Shown piece after piece: positions 18,422 through 27,538 of a DNA stretch of 64,000 nucleotides. This stretch comes from Eubacteriales bacterium. Its GTDB lineage: Bacteria > Bacillota > Clostridia > Oscillospirales > CAG-382. The stretch's first letter is position 1. Each line of letters starts with the position of its first letter. The stretch is taken from contig JAQVPJ010000001.1 of NCBI GenBank assembly GCA_028702135.1, positions 30,334 through 94,333 of the forward strand, in the 5' to 3' direction. The position numbers were made by a program, and so were the translations under genes. The notes beneath the pieces were generated by a model, which saw only the letters and a list, made by a program, of their open reading frames with translations, was not told where the DNA came from and did not search any database.

Positions 18422-20704
18422 ATGCTAATAAAAAAGTGCAGCCGCTGCAAAACACGCGTTGCGGTCATATATGTAACTAAAAACGAGTTCGGCAGAGCGA
18501 TCAGCGAGGGCTATTGCCTTAAATGCGCTAAAGAGCTCGGAATCAAGCCGGTCGACGATATTATCAAAAGAATGGGTATGAGCGAGGAGGAGTTTGACGC
18601 CATGAGCGAGGAGATGTCCGAGCTTATGCCGCAACTTGACGAAAACGAGGAAGAAAACGACGAGGGCAGAGCTCCGGCAATTGATCTTAATGTCATGCTG
18701 TCGGGAAATCCTAATCAGCAGCCCGTTCCGTATAAAGAACAGACCGGACGTCAGGATGGAAACGTTAAAGACGAGAAGAAGCAAAAACGGAAATTTCTTG
18801 ACCAATTCTGCATAGACCTGACCGCAAAGGCACGGCAAGGCAAAATGGATAGAATCGTCGGCAGAGAAAACGAGATTGAGAGAGTAATTCATATTTTGAC
18901 GCGCCGCCAGAAGAATAATCCCTGCTTAATCGGCGAGCCTGGAGTAGGTAAAACCGCTATCGCTGAGGCGCTCGCTCAAAAAATCGTAAATAGAGCTGTA
19001 CCTTATAAGCTTCTTGAAAAAGAGGTTATGCTTGTAGATATGACCTCTGTCGTTGCGGGTACACAGTTCAGAGGCCAATTTGAGAACCGTATGAAGGGTC
19101 TTATTGAGGATGCGAAAAAAAGCGGGAATATTATTCTGGTAATAGATGAGATTCATTCCATAGTCGGAGCAGGAAATGCTGAAGGCGGAATGAACGCTGC
19201 AAATATCCTTAAACCCGCGTTGAGCAGGGGTGAGATACAGCTTATCGGCGCGACCACGTTAGTTGAATACCGCAAGTATATCGAGCATGACGCCGCACTC
19301 GAAAGGCGTTTCCAACCTGTTTTGATTAACGAGCCGTCCATTGAGGACAGTATTGAGATTCTTACGGGCATTAAATCCTATTATGAGAGTTTTCACGGTG
19401 TAAAAATACCCGATTCAATGATAAGCAGGATGGTTACTCTTTCCGAGCGTTATATAACAGACCGCTTCCTGCCGGATAAAGCGATAGACCTTATGGATGA
19501 GGCATGCGCTTATATGGCTATGCACTCTCCCGTTGTCGATAACATCAACCGTACAGCTGATGAGATAAAAACTCTTAATACCGAAAAAGAGGCGATTGAG
19601 AGCAAAGAGACTATGGAAGAGAACGATTATTCCCGTTTAGCTGACATTAAAACAAAGCTGCTTCAGAAAAATCAACTTTTCGATTCTCTTTCCGCAGAAC
19701 GTGACAATCTTTATCTGGATGAGTTCAGCCTTGCAAAAGTAGTGGAGGTATGGACCGGAATCCCGGCAACTAACATTAATGAAAACGAATTCCAGAAAAT
19801 CGAGCGCCTCGAAAACGAGATCAAGAAACGCATAGTCGGACAGGATGAAGCAGTCTCTAAGGTGGCAAAAGCAATAAAGCGCAACAGAGCGGGTATTTCA
19901 TACAAGAAAAAGCCTGTGTCGTTTATCTTTGCAGGTTCAACCGGTGTAGGTAAAACCGAGCTTGTAAAAGTGCTCGCAAAATACCTTTTCGATACTCCTG
20001 ACGCATTGATTCGTCTTGATATGAGCGAGTTCATGGAGAAGCATTCGGTATCAAGAATCATAGGCTCACCTCCCGGCTATATCGGCTATGACGATGCCGG
20101 TCAGCTAACCGAGAAAATCCGCCGCAAGCCTTATTCTATAGTATTGTTCGACGAGATAGAAAAAGCTCATCCCGATGTTCTGAATATCCTTTTACAAATT
20201 CTCGACGACGGCCGCATTACCGATTCACACGGTAAAGAGGTCAACTTTGAGAACGCTGTTATTATTATGACAACTAATGCCGGAAGCAAGGACTTTTCTG
20301 CCACTGCGGGTTTTACAGCATCTTCAAAGAACAGCGACGAGGAGAAGGTAAAAAAAGCGCTTGAGGATTTCCTGCGTCCCGAGTTTATCAACCGCGTTGA
20401 TGAAATAGTGGTGTTCAACCGCCTGACAAAGGAGAATTTCTCGTTTATATGCCGCATTATGCTCGGTGATTTGCAAAGCGTGCTCGCAGATAAACAAATC
20501 AAACTCGATTACGACGACAAGACCGTCGAATATCTTGTTAATAAAGGTTTTTCCGAAAAATACGGTGCCCGCAATCTGCGCCGTCTAATCCAGACCGACG
20601 TTGAAGATCAGCTTGCAGCAAGGATTATAGAACGGTTTTTTGCCCCATTCGACAACGTATTTATTACCGTAAAAGGAGATAAAATCGAAATTACCAGCAA
20701 ATAA
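18422..20704 (+). CDS. ClpE/ClpC-type AAA+ unfoldase with N-terminal zinc finger
   Basis: A Clp/Hsp100 unfoldase that feeds proteins to ClpP. Residues 1-40 hold a four-Cys zinc finger (C6, C9, C32, C35) as in ClpE. After an acidic linker comes AAA+ domain 1 (Walker [16 protein letters not shown], Walker [15 protein letters not shown]), a short coiled-coil middle domain (about 375-420), and AAA+ domain 2 (Walker [13 protein letters not shown], Walker [14 protein letters not shown]). A candidate ClpP-docking loop is TAGF within ATAGFTASS. At 760 residues it is slightly longer than B. subtilis ClpE. GGAG precedes the ATG. It sits 33 bases after pgsA and 22 bases before a catalytically dead P-type-ATPase-like gene. 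Confidence 0.88.
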   Translation: MLIKKCSRCKTRVAVIYVTKNEFGRAISEGYCLKCAKELGIKPVDDIIKRMGMSEEEFDAMSEEMSELMPQLDENEEENDEGRAPAIDLNVMLSGNPNQQPVPYKEQTGRQDGNVKDEKKQKRKFLDQFCIDLTAKARQGKMDRIVGRENEIERVIHILTRRQKNNPCLIGEPGVGKTAIAEALAQKIVNRAVPYKLLEKEVMLVDMTSVVAGTQFRGQFENRMKGLIEDAKKSGNIILVIDEIHSIVGAGNAEGGMNAANILKPALSRGEIQLIGATTLVEYRKYIEHDAALERRFQPVLINEPSIEDSIEILTGIKSYYESFHGVKIPDSMISRMVTLSERYITDRFLPDKAIDLMDEACAYMAMHSPVVDNINRTADEIKTLNTEKEAIESKETMEENDYSRLADIKTKLLQKNQLFDSLSAERDNLYLDEFSLAKVVEVWTGIPATNINENEFQKIERLENEIKKRIVGQDEAVSKVAKAIKRNRAGISYKKKPVSFIFAGSTGVGKTELVKVLAKYLFDTPDALIRLDMSEFMEKHSVSRIIGSPPGYIGYDDAGQLTEKIRRKPYSIVLFDEIEKAHPDVLNILLQILDDGRITDSHGKEVNFENAVIIMTTNAGSKDFSATAGFTASSKNSDEEKVKKALEDFLRPEFINRVDEIVVFNRLTKENFSFICRIMLGDLQSVLADKQIKLDYDDKTVEYLVNKGFSEKYGARNLRRLIQTDVEDQLAARIIERFFAPFDNVFITVKGDKIEITSK

Positions 20705-20725
20705 CCGCAATCATGAGGTGATAGA

Positions 20726-23494
20726 GTGCCGCTTAAAAAACCGGTAGATAACCCTCGCCGAAAGACATTACACAACGAGTCACCCCTATATGACGACAAA
20801 TCAGATATCGGCGACATCAATAAAATACGCACTGTTACCTCCGATTCCGGCAGACAATATGACAGCGGCTCATTCTTTCCCGCAGGGATGCAACCGTTTG
20901 AGGTAGCTGAATTTCTGGATTCCGATTTAATCGGCGGATTAAACCTCAAGCAGATAAAAAAGCGCATCTCAAGGCACGGTGCGAACATAATTACAAACGA
21001 GTTCAGACTCACATTCAAACAGAGCTTAAAAAATCAGATCAAGGGTTTGATAGGCCCGCTATTGATCGCCTGCTCTCTTCTTATGTATGTGTTTGAAAGT
21101 CAATACACATACCTCGCATTGGCGGGTGTTACATTCTTGCTTGTAATTATCAATGCCCTTCTCGAATCCCGTGCATCCAATGCTTTGAATGTGCCGAGGA
21201 AATATTCAGCCATAAAAGCAAGCGTAACACGGGAGGGTATAACGGATATTACCGACAGCAGGCGGCTTGTTCCGGGAGATATAATAGTCTTGTCGGAAGG
21301 TATGGTGGTTCCCTGCGATGCCCGTCTGATTGAGGATAATGCTTTAGCAGTGCTTGAAACTCCTGTAAGCGGCAAGAAGGGCAGCGTCTTAAAGGATTCC
21401 ATCTATATAGCTGCGAACGACGGTGAGCTTGTCTATCCGAACATGGTTTATGCCGGTTCAATAGTCACCGGAGGGTATGGAAGTGCGATAGTATGTTATA
21501 CGGGTAAGGATACTCTGTTAAGACGCATTAACGAGAAAAAAACTGATTTCCTTCCCCTGATGCTTAAATATATACAAAGGACAAGCAAGTATCTTTCAAT
21601 CACCGCAGTATTCGCATGTTTCACTCTGCTTTTACTCGGTGCTCTTACAGGACGCAGCATCCCGGAGCTTTTTATTATATCAATTTCAATCGGCGCGGTT
21701 TCATTATGTGACAGTATGCTGTCGCTTTCATCAGCTTCTTTCGGATACGGTGTAAAAATGATGTCTTCCAAAGGGACGGTGGTTAAAAACCTTAACTGTA
21801 TCCCTGCGATTTGTGAGATTAACACGATTATGTGCAGCAAGAATACCGCTTTCCCTCCTAAGAAAATGACTTTAAGCGGTATTTACACGGACAATGACTT
21901 CCTCGCAGCGGATAAAAAGATGACTGACAGGGCAAAAGAACTTTTATATATTGCTCTCGCGTGCTCGGATATAAAATTCAGCAATCATTCTAAAAAGCGT
22001 AAAAATGTTCCTGATTTCAAAGGTAGAATCTATGACTGTGCCATCGCTCTTTTTCTTGCGGAAAAGGGCTACGATGTTCCCAAAGAGCTTGCTGAATTCT
22101 TTAAAATCGATACGGAATACTCCCTTTCGGGAGAGGTTTCAAGGATTCTTATACTGTACAAGGGAAGAAATATTGTTGTTCTCAAGGGAGCGCCCGAATT
22201 TATACTCTCGCGCTGTACCGGTTACGAGCTTAACGGAACCGGTTATAAAATGAGCCAGATAACCCGCAGGCGAATACTCACTGCCCTTGAGCAAAATTCA
22301 CATGAATCGGGATATATCATAGCAATAGCTGCCGGAGAAACCTCCGCAGACAACCTGAGGGATATTACTGCTGAGCGGAGACTGATGTTCAAGGGATTTA
22401 TTACACTTTACAGTGCGATAGACGTTGATAACGCCTCAGCTGTTTATAAATGCGATCAGGCAGGAATCGAGACGGTCGTGTCCTCCTCGGACAGCTACTA
22501 TACCGCATACAACATGGCTAAAAATGCAGGTATCGTAACCACGGAGCAGCAGGTTGTTAGCGCCGAACAGATGTATGCCACCGAAAAAGGGCTTTTTATT
22601 GCTAACTGTCCCGATTATAAGCTTTTCCTTAACTTTTCGGACAGCGAATGGCTTCAGATTTTAAAATACCGCAAAGACGACAAACGAGTCGTAGGTGCCA
22701 CCGCAGAGAGGCTTGAGGAGCTTGTTCTGATGAACGAGGCGGATGTATCATTTGTTCCCGAAAGCGCACCCGACACGCTCAAGCAATCAGCTGACGTTCT
22801 TATGTTGTCAAGCGGTTTTGACACATTAATAGACTGTCTGCAGAATGCGCGGCTGATATTCGTCCGTATTCATTCGGTTGCCGAATATCTTACGGTCGGC
22901 TTTTCGGTGCTGTTTCTAACTGCTTTGTTTTCACTGATAGTCGGAACACCCCTTCCGTTCCGGGTACAAGAGATATTGTTCGGTGGTATTATTTTCAACT
23001 TGTTTTTTGCGGCAAGCCTTGCTTTTTCTCCGACAAACCGAAAACTGCTTATGGAAAAGCTGCCGAAATACAAGCCAAAACCGAGAGTTGCGGATTTTCT
23101 AAACCCGCTTATATATTCGTCAGGCGCTTCAGTTTCGCTTCTGGTTATATACGGTATTACAAAGAGCTTCTCTGCAACTTTATTAGGATTTACAGTATTA
23201 CTGTTGCTGTATGCCCAAACAAATATATTCCGTACAAGCATTTTTAAGAAAAAGGTGTTCGGTAATCCGCTTTTTATTTTAACGGCGTTGTTTTCCGCTT
23301 CGATAATGGCTTTGCTTTTCCTTTTTGAACCGTTGAGGGTGACTTTCGCTTATACGAATATTACGCTTCTCCAGATATGTATAAGCCTTGCGGTTTCGGG
23401 GGGATACTTTATAGTACTGCAGCTAATCAAGCTCTGGATTGATATATATACAGCGAAAAAAAGAGAGAAATCCCTTTTACCTGCGCAAAAATAA
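20726..23494 (+). CDS. P2-type cation ATPase-like pseudoenzyme
   Basis: The 922-residue protein keeps the full P2-ATPase layout: N-terminal cation-ATPase domain (GLNLKQIKKRISRHGANII), two membrane helices, actuator domain, two helices, P and N domains, and about six C-terminal helices. Yet each catalytic motif is altered. TGES is SGKK (215-218). The ion-site PEGL region in helix 4 reads SLCDSML (326-332). DKTGTLT is SKNTAFP (371-377), with no phosphorylatable Asp. GDGxND reads GATAERL (657-663). KGAPE of the nucleotide site is intact (487-491) and the hinge Asp589 with TA remains. I infer loss of pumping but retention of fold and perhaps ATP binding. The GTG start at 20726 has AGGTGAT upstream. 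No frameshift or stop is seen, so it is not a decaying pseudogene. Confidence 0.85.
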   Translation: MPLKKPVDNPRRKTLHNESPLYDDKSDIGDINKIRTVTSDSGRQYDSGSFFPAGMQPFEVAEFLDSDLIGGLNLKQIKKRISRHGANIITNEFRLTFKQSLKNQIKGLIGPLLIACSLLMYVFESQYTYLALAGVTFLLVIINALLESRASNALNVPRKYSAIKASVTREGITDITDSRRLVPGDIIVLSEGMVVPCDARLIEDNALAVLETPVSGKKGSVLKDSIYIAANDGELVYPNMVYAGSIVTGGYGSAIVCYTGKDTLLRRINEKKTDFLPLMLKYIQRTSKYLSITAVFACFTLLLLGALTGRSIPELFIISISIGAVSLCDSMLSLSSASFGYGVKMMSSKGTVVKNLNCIPAICEINTIMCSKNTAFPPKKMTLSGIYTDNDFLAADKKMTDRAKELLYIALACSDIKFSNHSKKRKNVPDFKGRIYDCAIALFLAEKGYDVPKELAEFFKIDTEYSLSGEVSRILILYKGRNIVVLKGAPEFILSRCTGYELNGTGYKMSQITRRRILTALEQNSHESGYIIAIAAGETSADNLRDITAERRLMFKGFITLYSAIDVDNASAVYKCDQAGIETVVSSSDSYYTAYNMAKNAGIVTTEQQVVSAEQMYATEKGLFIANCPDYKLFLNFSDSEWLQILKYRKDDKRVVGATAERLEELVLMNEADVSFVPESAPDTLKQSADVLMLSSGFDTLIDCLQNARLIFVRIHSVAEYLTVGFSVLFLTALFSLIVGTPLPFRVQEILFGGIIFNLFFAASLAFSPTNRKLLMEKLPKYKPKPRVADFLNPLIYSSGASVSLLVIYGITKSFSATLLGFTVLLLLYAQTNIFRTSIFKKKVFGNPLFILTALFSASIMALLFLFEPLRVTFAYTNITLLQICISLAVSGGYFIVLQLIKLWIDIYTAKKREKSLLPAQK

Positions 23495-23572
23495 CACCTA
23501 TCGATTGCAGTTCCCGCCGACGGGAGAATGCAATTAAATAAAAAACTATACCGCCGGAGAAAAGAGAGGGTT

Positions 23573-23773
23573 ATGGAAAAAATAAAAAAGGATTCCTTGA
23601 TTGGTGATGTGCTCGAAATGGATATTGATCTTGCCAAATACTTTTTCGAGATAGGCATGCACTGCCTTGGCTGCCCTGCTTCAAGAGGTGAAACCATTGA
23701 GGAAGCTTGCCAGGTGCATGGTGTCGATTGCGATGAACTTCTAAAAAAACTCAACAACGCCTTAAAGGGGTAA
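23573..23773 (+). CDS. DUF1858 small disulfide/hybrid-cluster-associated protein
   Basis: This 66-residue protein is a stand-alone DUF1858 domain: KKDSLIGDVLEMD, then GMHCLGCPASRGETIEEAC with the C31-x2-C34 pair, and a helical C-terminus. Such proteins are common in anaerobes near redox or hybrid-cluster genes; the function is not established. I chose ATG 23573 because GAGAGG stands directly upstream and family members begin at this point. Confidence 0.85.
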   Translation: MEKIKKDSLIGDVLEMDIDLAKYFFEIGMHCLGCPASRGETIEEACQVHGVDCDELLKKLNNALKG

Positions 23774-23823
23774 AAAATCAAACTCATCGCTTATAATCAC
23801 ATCTGGATATGGAGGAGTAAAAT

Positions 23824-24279
23824 ATGAAAGTGAAAAAACAGGCAAAAAGTTTCATAAGCGAATTCAAAGAATTTATCTCACAAGGTAATATACTTGATCT
23901 TGCCGTCGGTGTTGTTATCGGTACCGCATTCAGAGCGATAATTTCTTCTCTTGTGGCGGATATTATCATGCCCTTGCTCGGAGCACTTTTCGGCAACATA
24001 GATCTTTCGGATCTAAAGTATGTGATTACCGAGGCGGACGCCGTCGCCGGCACCGCTGAGGTTGCGATCAGATACGGTATGTTTATTAAGTATATTATTG
24101 ATTTCCTTATAATAGCATTTTGTATGTTTATCGTTGTAAAGGCGGCAATAGGCTTCCGGAAAAAACTATCTTCGCTTTCAAAGAAGGATGAAGAACCTGC
24201 AACAACAGAACCCGTACCGACAAACGATGAAAAACTACTTGCAACACTGACCGAAATTCGCGATATTATAAAAAAATAA
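23824..24279 (+). CDS. mscL: Large-conductance mechanosensitive channel
   Basis: MscL opens under membrane tension to release solutes in hypo-osmotic shock. The first helix carries the pore signature (GNILDLAVGVVIGTAFRAII), followed by a periplasmic loop and the second helix (YIIDFLIIAFCMFIVVKAAI). The C-terminal helix (LLATLTEIRDIIKK) forms the usual bundle. The 151 residues are typical. GGAGGAG lies just before the ATG. Confidence 0.97.
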   Translation: MKVKKQAKSFISEFKEFISQGNILDLAVGVVIGTAFRAIISSLVADIIMPLLGALFGNIDLSDLKYVITEADAVAGTAEVAIRYGMFIKYIIDFLIIAFCMFIVVKAAIGFRKKLSSLSKKDEEPATTEPVPTNDEKLLATLTEIRDIIKK

Positions 24280-24303
24280 TTAATCGGATCAGGAAAATAA
24301 GCG

Positions 24304-25206
24304 ATGAAAAAATTTTTAATAGGCGCGGACGGTGGAGGTTCAAAAACCGCATTTATGCTAACGGATATAAAGGGTAATACTGTTTGCGAAACCACGCTGC
24401 CGCGCTCTAACCCTAACGACATTGGAATTGAAAGCACAATATGTTTGATTTTAAGCGGGTATAAAACGCTGCTTGAAAAAGCAGGTGTTTGCAGAAACGA
24501 TATAGCTGCGATATATACCGGCATAGCCGGTGTGACTGCGCACGATTATAAACAGAGGATTAACTACGCCATCGTTGCGGAGTATCCCAAATCTGTTTCA
24601 GAGGTTAATCACGATGGTGTAAATATCCTGTACGCTGCCTTCCCTGATTGCGACGGTGTCGGAGTGATTTGCGGTACAGGAACCTCTTGTTTTGTAAAAA
24701 AGGGCGATTTATTACATCGGATCGGAGGATACGGGCTTTTTGACCTATTAGGAGGCGGTTATGAGATTGGCAGAGCCGCAATATCCCATGCTCTTAGAAG
24801 TATGGACGGTAGGGATGAAGAGAGCCTTCTTTCCGAATCCGTAAAAAAGAAAGCAGGTTTCGACCTTATCGAAGGTCTCGGAACCCTTATATCAAGCGGA
24901 AAAAACAATATAGCGACATACGCCCCTCTTGTCTATGATGCATATGCGCATTCTGACAGCTATGCAAGAGAAATTCTCCTGTCGCACACCGGTTACCTTG
25001 CCGAGCTGATAAACACCGCAGGGCAGTTCTTTGACGGAATATATGAGGTTTCTCTCGCAGGAGGGATCGCGAAAGATCCCATCACTATGGAAATTCTTAA
25101 ACCAATGCTGACTGAAAATGCACGTGTCACCACTCTTACCGTTGAGCCTATATACGGCGCACTTGCGCGCGCGGGGATTATTTATTCGCAAAAGAAAACA
25201 ATGTAA
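24304..25206 (+). CDS. BadF/BadG/BcrA/BcrD-type ASKHA kinase, N-acetylglucosamine kinase-like
   Basis: The 300-residue protein has the ASKHA ATPase fold: phosphate-1 loop GADGGGSKTAFMLTD, a central NHDGVNILYAAF region, phosphate-2 motif GVICGTGTSCFVKKG, GGYGLFDLLGGGYEIGRAA and an adenosine motif (VSLAGGIAKD). This matches the eukaryote-like N-acetylglucosamine kinase subgroup of the BadF/BadG family, so the likely reaction is phosphorylation of GlcNAc or a related sugar. It closes the long plus-strand run, 24 bases after mscL. The substrate is inferred; activators of 2-hydroxyacyl-CoA dehydratase share the fold but carry an iron-sulfur motif not seen here. Confidence 0.82.
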   Translation: MKKFLIGADGGGSKTAFMLTDIKGNTVCETTLPRSNPNDIGIESTICLILSGYKTLLEKAGVCRNDIAAIYTGIAGVTAHDYKQRINYAIVAEYPKSVSEVNHDGVNILYAAFPDCDGVGVICGTGTSCFVKKGDLLHRIGGYGLFDLLGGGYEIGRAAISHALRSMDGRDEESLLSESVKKKAGFDLIEGLGTLISSGKNNIATYAPLVYDAYAHSDSYAREILLSHTGYLAELINTAGQFFDGIYEVSLAGGIAKDPITMEILKPMLTENARVTTLTVEPIYGALARAGIIYSQKKTM

Positions 25207-25274
25207 AATTAAAAATATATAATTACTTATCATAAAAAAGTGCAATAACGATAGTAACTTTATTGTCATTTTTG

Positions 25275-25303
25275 TTGACATACCATATATTAGGGAGTAT
25301 TAT
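25275..25303 (+). promoter_or_regulatory. Promoter of thrS
   Basis: TTGACA (25275-25280), 17 bases, TATTAT (25298-25303). The leader would be only about 30 bases, so there is no room for a T-box between this promoter and the thrS start. Confidence 0.75.
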
Positions 25304-25340
25304 CAGTTATTAATATTAAAATATCGACTGGAGTTATCGG

Positions 25341-27107
25341 ATGGAAAACGCTCAAATTAACGAGCTGCATATTCTGCGGCATACGGCATCTCATATTCTC
25401 GCTCAGGCAGTCAAGCGTCTTTACCCAGAAGCAAAGCTTGCCATTGGACCTGCTATAGAAAACGGCTTTTATTATGACATCGACTGCGAGGTGAGCTTCA
25501 CTCCCGAGGTTCTTGGCAGAATCGAAAAGGAAATGAAGAATATTACGGGCGAAAATTTAAAAATCGAGAGGTTCGTGCTTACAAGACCAGACGCTCTTGA
25601 ACTGATGAAGAATGAGCCTTATAAGATCGAGCTTATAAATGAGTTGCCGGAGGACGCTGAAATTTCCTTCTATAAGCAGGGGGAGTTCACGGATCTTTGT
25701 TCGGGTCCTCACCTAAACTACACAAAAAAGCTGAAAGCGTTTAAGCTCACTCAGTCGACCGGCGCTTACTGGCGCGGCGACTCGAAGAACAAAATGCTTC
25801 AGCGAATATATGGAACTGCCTTTAAAACACAGGATGAGCTTGAAAAATATCTCGCTGAGGTTGAAGAGGCAAAGAAGCGAGACCACAACAAATTAGGCCG
25901 CCAGCTTGAGTATTTTACCACTTCGGATATGATCGGTCAGGGATTGCCGATAATTCTCCCGAAAGGAACGGTAATAATGCGTACTCTACAACGTTTTGTT
26001 GAGGACGAGGAGGAACGCAGGGGTTATTTACAGACAAAAACACCGTTTATGGCAAAAAGAGATCTGTATAAGGTCAGCGGGCATTGGGATCATTATCGTG
26101 ACGGTATGTTTATTATGGGAGATCCGGATGAGTTTGAAAACCCGGAAGCGGAGATTTTTGCACTGCGGCCGATGACCTGCCCTTTCCAGTTTCAGGCATA
26201 CCTCACAAAGACCCGTTCATATAAGGATCTGCCTTTAAGATACAACGAGACCTCGACTTTGTTCCGCAACGAGGCAAGCGGTGAAATGCACGGTCTTATC
26301 AGAGTGCGTCAGTTTACCATTTCCGAGGGACATATAGCCTGCACTCCCGAACAGCTTGAAGGTGAATTTTCCGACGCTCTCGATCTTGCACAGTATATGT
26401 TGAAAACTCTCGGACTTGATGAGGATGTATCATATCGCTTTTCAAAATGGGACGAGAACGACAAGGAAAAGTATATAGGCGACCACAATAAGTGGGAGGC
26501 CGTCCAGTCAACCATGCGCAGCATCCTTGACAACATTGGGATTGACTATTACGAAGCGGATGGAGAAGCGGCGTTCTACGGTCCGAAACTTGACATACAG
26601 ATCAGGAACGTACACGGCAAGGAGGACACTCTTATCACAATCCAAATCGATTTCCAGCTCGCGGAGCGTTTCGGTATGGAGTATGTTGATAAAGACAACA
26701 TTAAAAAGTATCCTTATGTCATACACCGTACTTCCATCGGCTGTTATGAGCGCACTCTCGCGCTTCTTATAGAGAAGTTCGCTGGTGCGATGCCTACATG
26801 GCTCGCTCCCGAGCAGGCAAGGGTAATTCCGATAACGGATTTTCAAAACGATTATGCCGAAGGTGTTCTTGCCCGACTGAAAAACGCAGGACTGCGTGTC
26901 AGCAACGATACCCGCAGCGAAAAATTGGGCTACAAAATACGCGAGGCTCAACTCGAAAAGCTGCCTTATATGCTCGTTATCGGCGAAAAGGAAAAATCTA
27001 ACGGAACAGTCGGCGTAAGAAGCCGAAAAAGCGGCGACTTGGGTGAGATGTCCGTTGACGCTTTTGTGGAGCTTATTCAAAAGGAAATATCCGCAAGGGA
27101 AAAATAA
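25341..27107 (+). CDS. thrS: Threonyl-tRNA synthetase (no TGS domain)
   Basis: ThrRS charges tRNA-Thr. The N2 editing domain opens the protein: HTASH (His14, His18) and the CSGPH motif. The class II core follows with RPMTCPFQ (motif zinc Cys), RYNETSTLFRNEASGEMHGL (motif 2) and HRTSIGCYERTLALLIE (motif 3), then an anticodon-binding domain (about residues 485-588). At 588 residues it is about 50-60 shorter than the common form because the N-terminal TGS domain is missing. The start ATG has GGAG upstream and no upstream in-frame extension is plausible. Confidence 0.96.
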   Translation: MENAQINELHILRHTASHILAQAVKRLYPEAKLAIGPAIENGFYYDIDCEVSFTPEVLGRIEKEMKNITGENLKIERFVLTRPDALELMKNEPYKIELINELPEDAEISFYKQGEFTDLCSGPHLNYTKKLKAFKLTQSTGAYWRGDSKNKMLQRIYGTAFKTQDELEKYLAEVEEAKKRDHNKLGRQLEYFTTSDMIGQGLPIILPKGTVIMRTLQRFVEDEEERRGYLQTKTPFMAKRDLYKVSGHWDHYRDGMFIMGDPDEFENPEAEIFALRPMTCPFQFQAYLTKTRSYKDLPLRYNETSTLFRNEASGEMHGLIRVRQFTISEGHIACTPEQLEGEFSDALDLAQYMLKTLGLDEDVSYRFSKWDENDKEKYIGDHNKWEAVQSTMRSILDNIGIDYYEADGEAAFYGPKLDIQIRNVHGKEDTLITIQIDFQLAERFGMEYVDKDNIKKYPYVIHRTSIGCYERTLALLIEKFAGAMPTWLAPEQARVIPITDFQNDYAEGVLARLKNAGLRVSNDTRSEKLGYKIREAQLEKLPYMLVIGEKEKSNGTVGVRSRKSGDLGEMSVDAFVELIQKEISAREK

Positions 27108-27109
27108 AA

Positions 27110-27224
27110 AATTATAAAGCAAAAAAAGAGCGGATGCCGTTTAGTTGAGGCGCAGTAACGAAGTTTTTTATAATTGAAACAAAGCAGGCACTTGTGAAGC
27201 ACAAAAATGTGTGTCAAAAGTGCC
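27110..27224. repeat. Inverted repeat and long stem-loop after thrS
   Basis: AATTATAAA (27110-27118) and TTTATAATT (27167-27175) form a 9-bp inverted repeat around 48 bases. Next to it GGCACTT (27187-27193) pairs with AAGTGCC (27218-27224), with further imperfect pairing inside (CACA with TGTG). No coding frame is credible here. It appears to be the left part of the hairpin-rich element that continues to 27492. Confidence 0.55.
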
Positions 27225-27275
27225 TTTGCGTTCTTTTTGACAAAATGCTTGTCCTGATTGTATTTTAGTAATGCG

Positions 27276-27440
27276 TTTGCCTTCGGCAAATGTGATGTCG
27301 CACACACTGTGTGCAGTGATGAATTTCGGCGATGCCGAAAAGTGATGCGATGCTTGCCTATCACGCACCGCAGTGCGCATCACACCGAAGGTGCATTACA
27401 CGCGTCAGCGTACATCACTTGCCCGAAGAGCAAGCATCAC
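27276..27440. repeat. Cluster of seven short hairpins with GTGATG/CATCAC punctuation
   Basis: Seven small palindromes stand in a row: TTTGCC-ttc-GGCAAA, GCACACA-ctg-TGTGC, TTTCGGC-gat-GCCGAAA, GCAC-cgca-GTGC, CACC-gaa-GGTG, ACGC-gtca-GCGT and TTGC-ccgaaga-GCAA. The first three are followed by GTGATG and the last four by ATCAC or ATTAC. GTGATG and CATCAC are reverse complements, so the whole block is also a large imperfect palindrome. It looks like a non-coding interspersed element such as a MITE-like or REP-type repeat. I recall similar strings in other clostridial genomes, but cannot verify this here. Confidence 0.7.
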
Positions 27441-27442
27441 TA

Positions 27443-27492
27443 TGGGCACGCCCGATAATTTAGGATAAAACCTTCGTTATCGAGCGTGCCCA
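27443..27492. repeat. Sixteen-bp inverted repeat, stem-loop
   Basis: TGGGCACGCCCGATAA (27443-27458) pairs with TTATCGAGCGTGCCCA (27477-27492) with one mismatch and an 18-base loop. It borders the hairpin cluster on its right and may be the element's end, or a terminator between the convergent thrS and surface-protein genes. Confidence 0.6.
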
Positions 27493-27538
27493 TTGGCAAC
27501 CGCCTTTTTTGTTATAAATCAGTTTTTAATATCTTTGA

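Noticed and set aside
20726..23494. Pseudogene call for the ATPase-like gene
   Set aside because: There is no stop or frameshift over 922 codons and the ribosome site is good, so a maintained protein with lost catalysis fits better.
25206..25340. T-box riboswitch before thrS
   Set aside because: The consensus promoter at 25275 leaves too short a leader, and no specifier loop or TGGN motif is seen.
27276..27440. CRISPR array
   Set aside because: The repeated units are 4-7 bp palindromes with different sequences, not identical repeats of 25-40 bp with uniform spacers.
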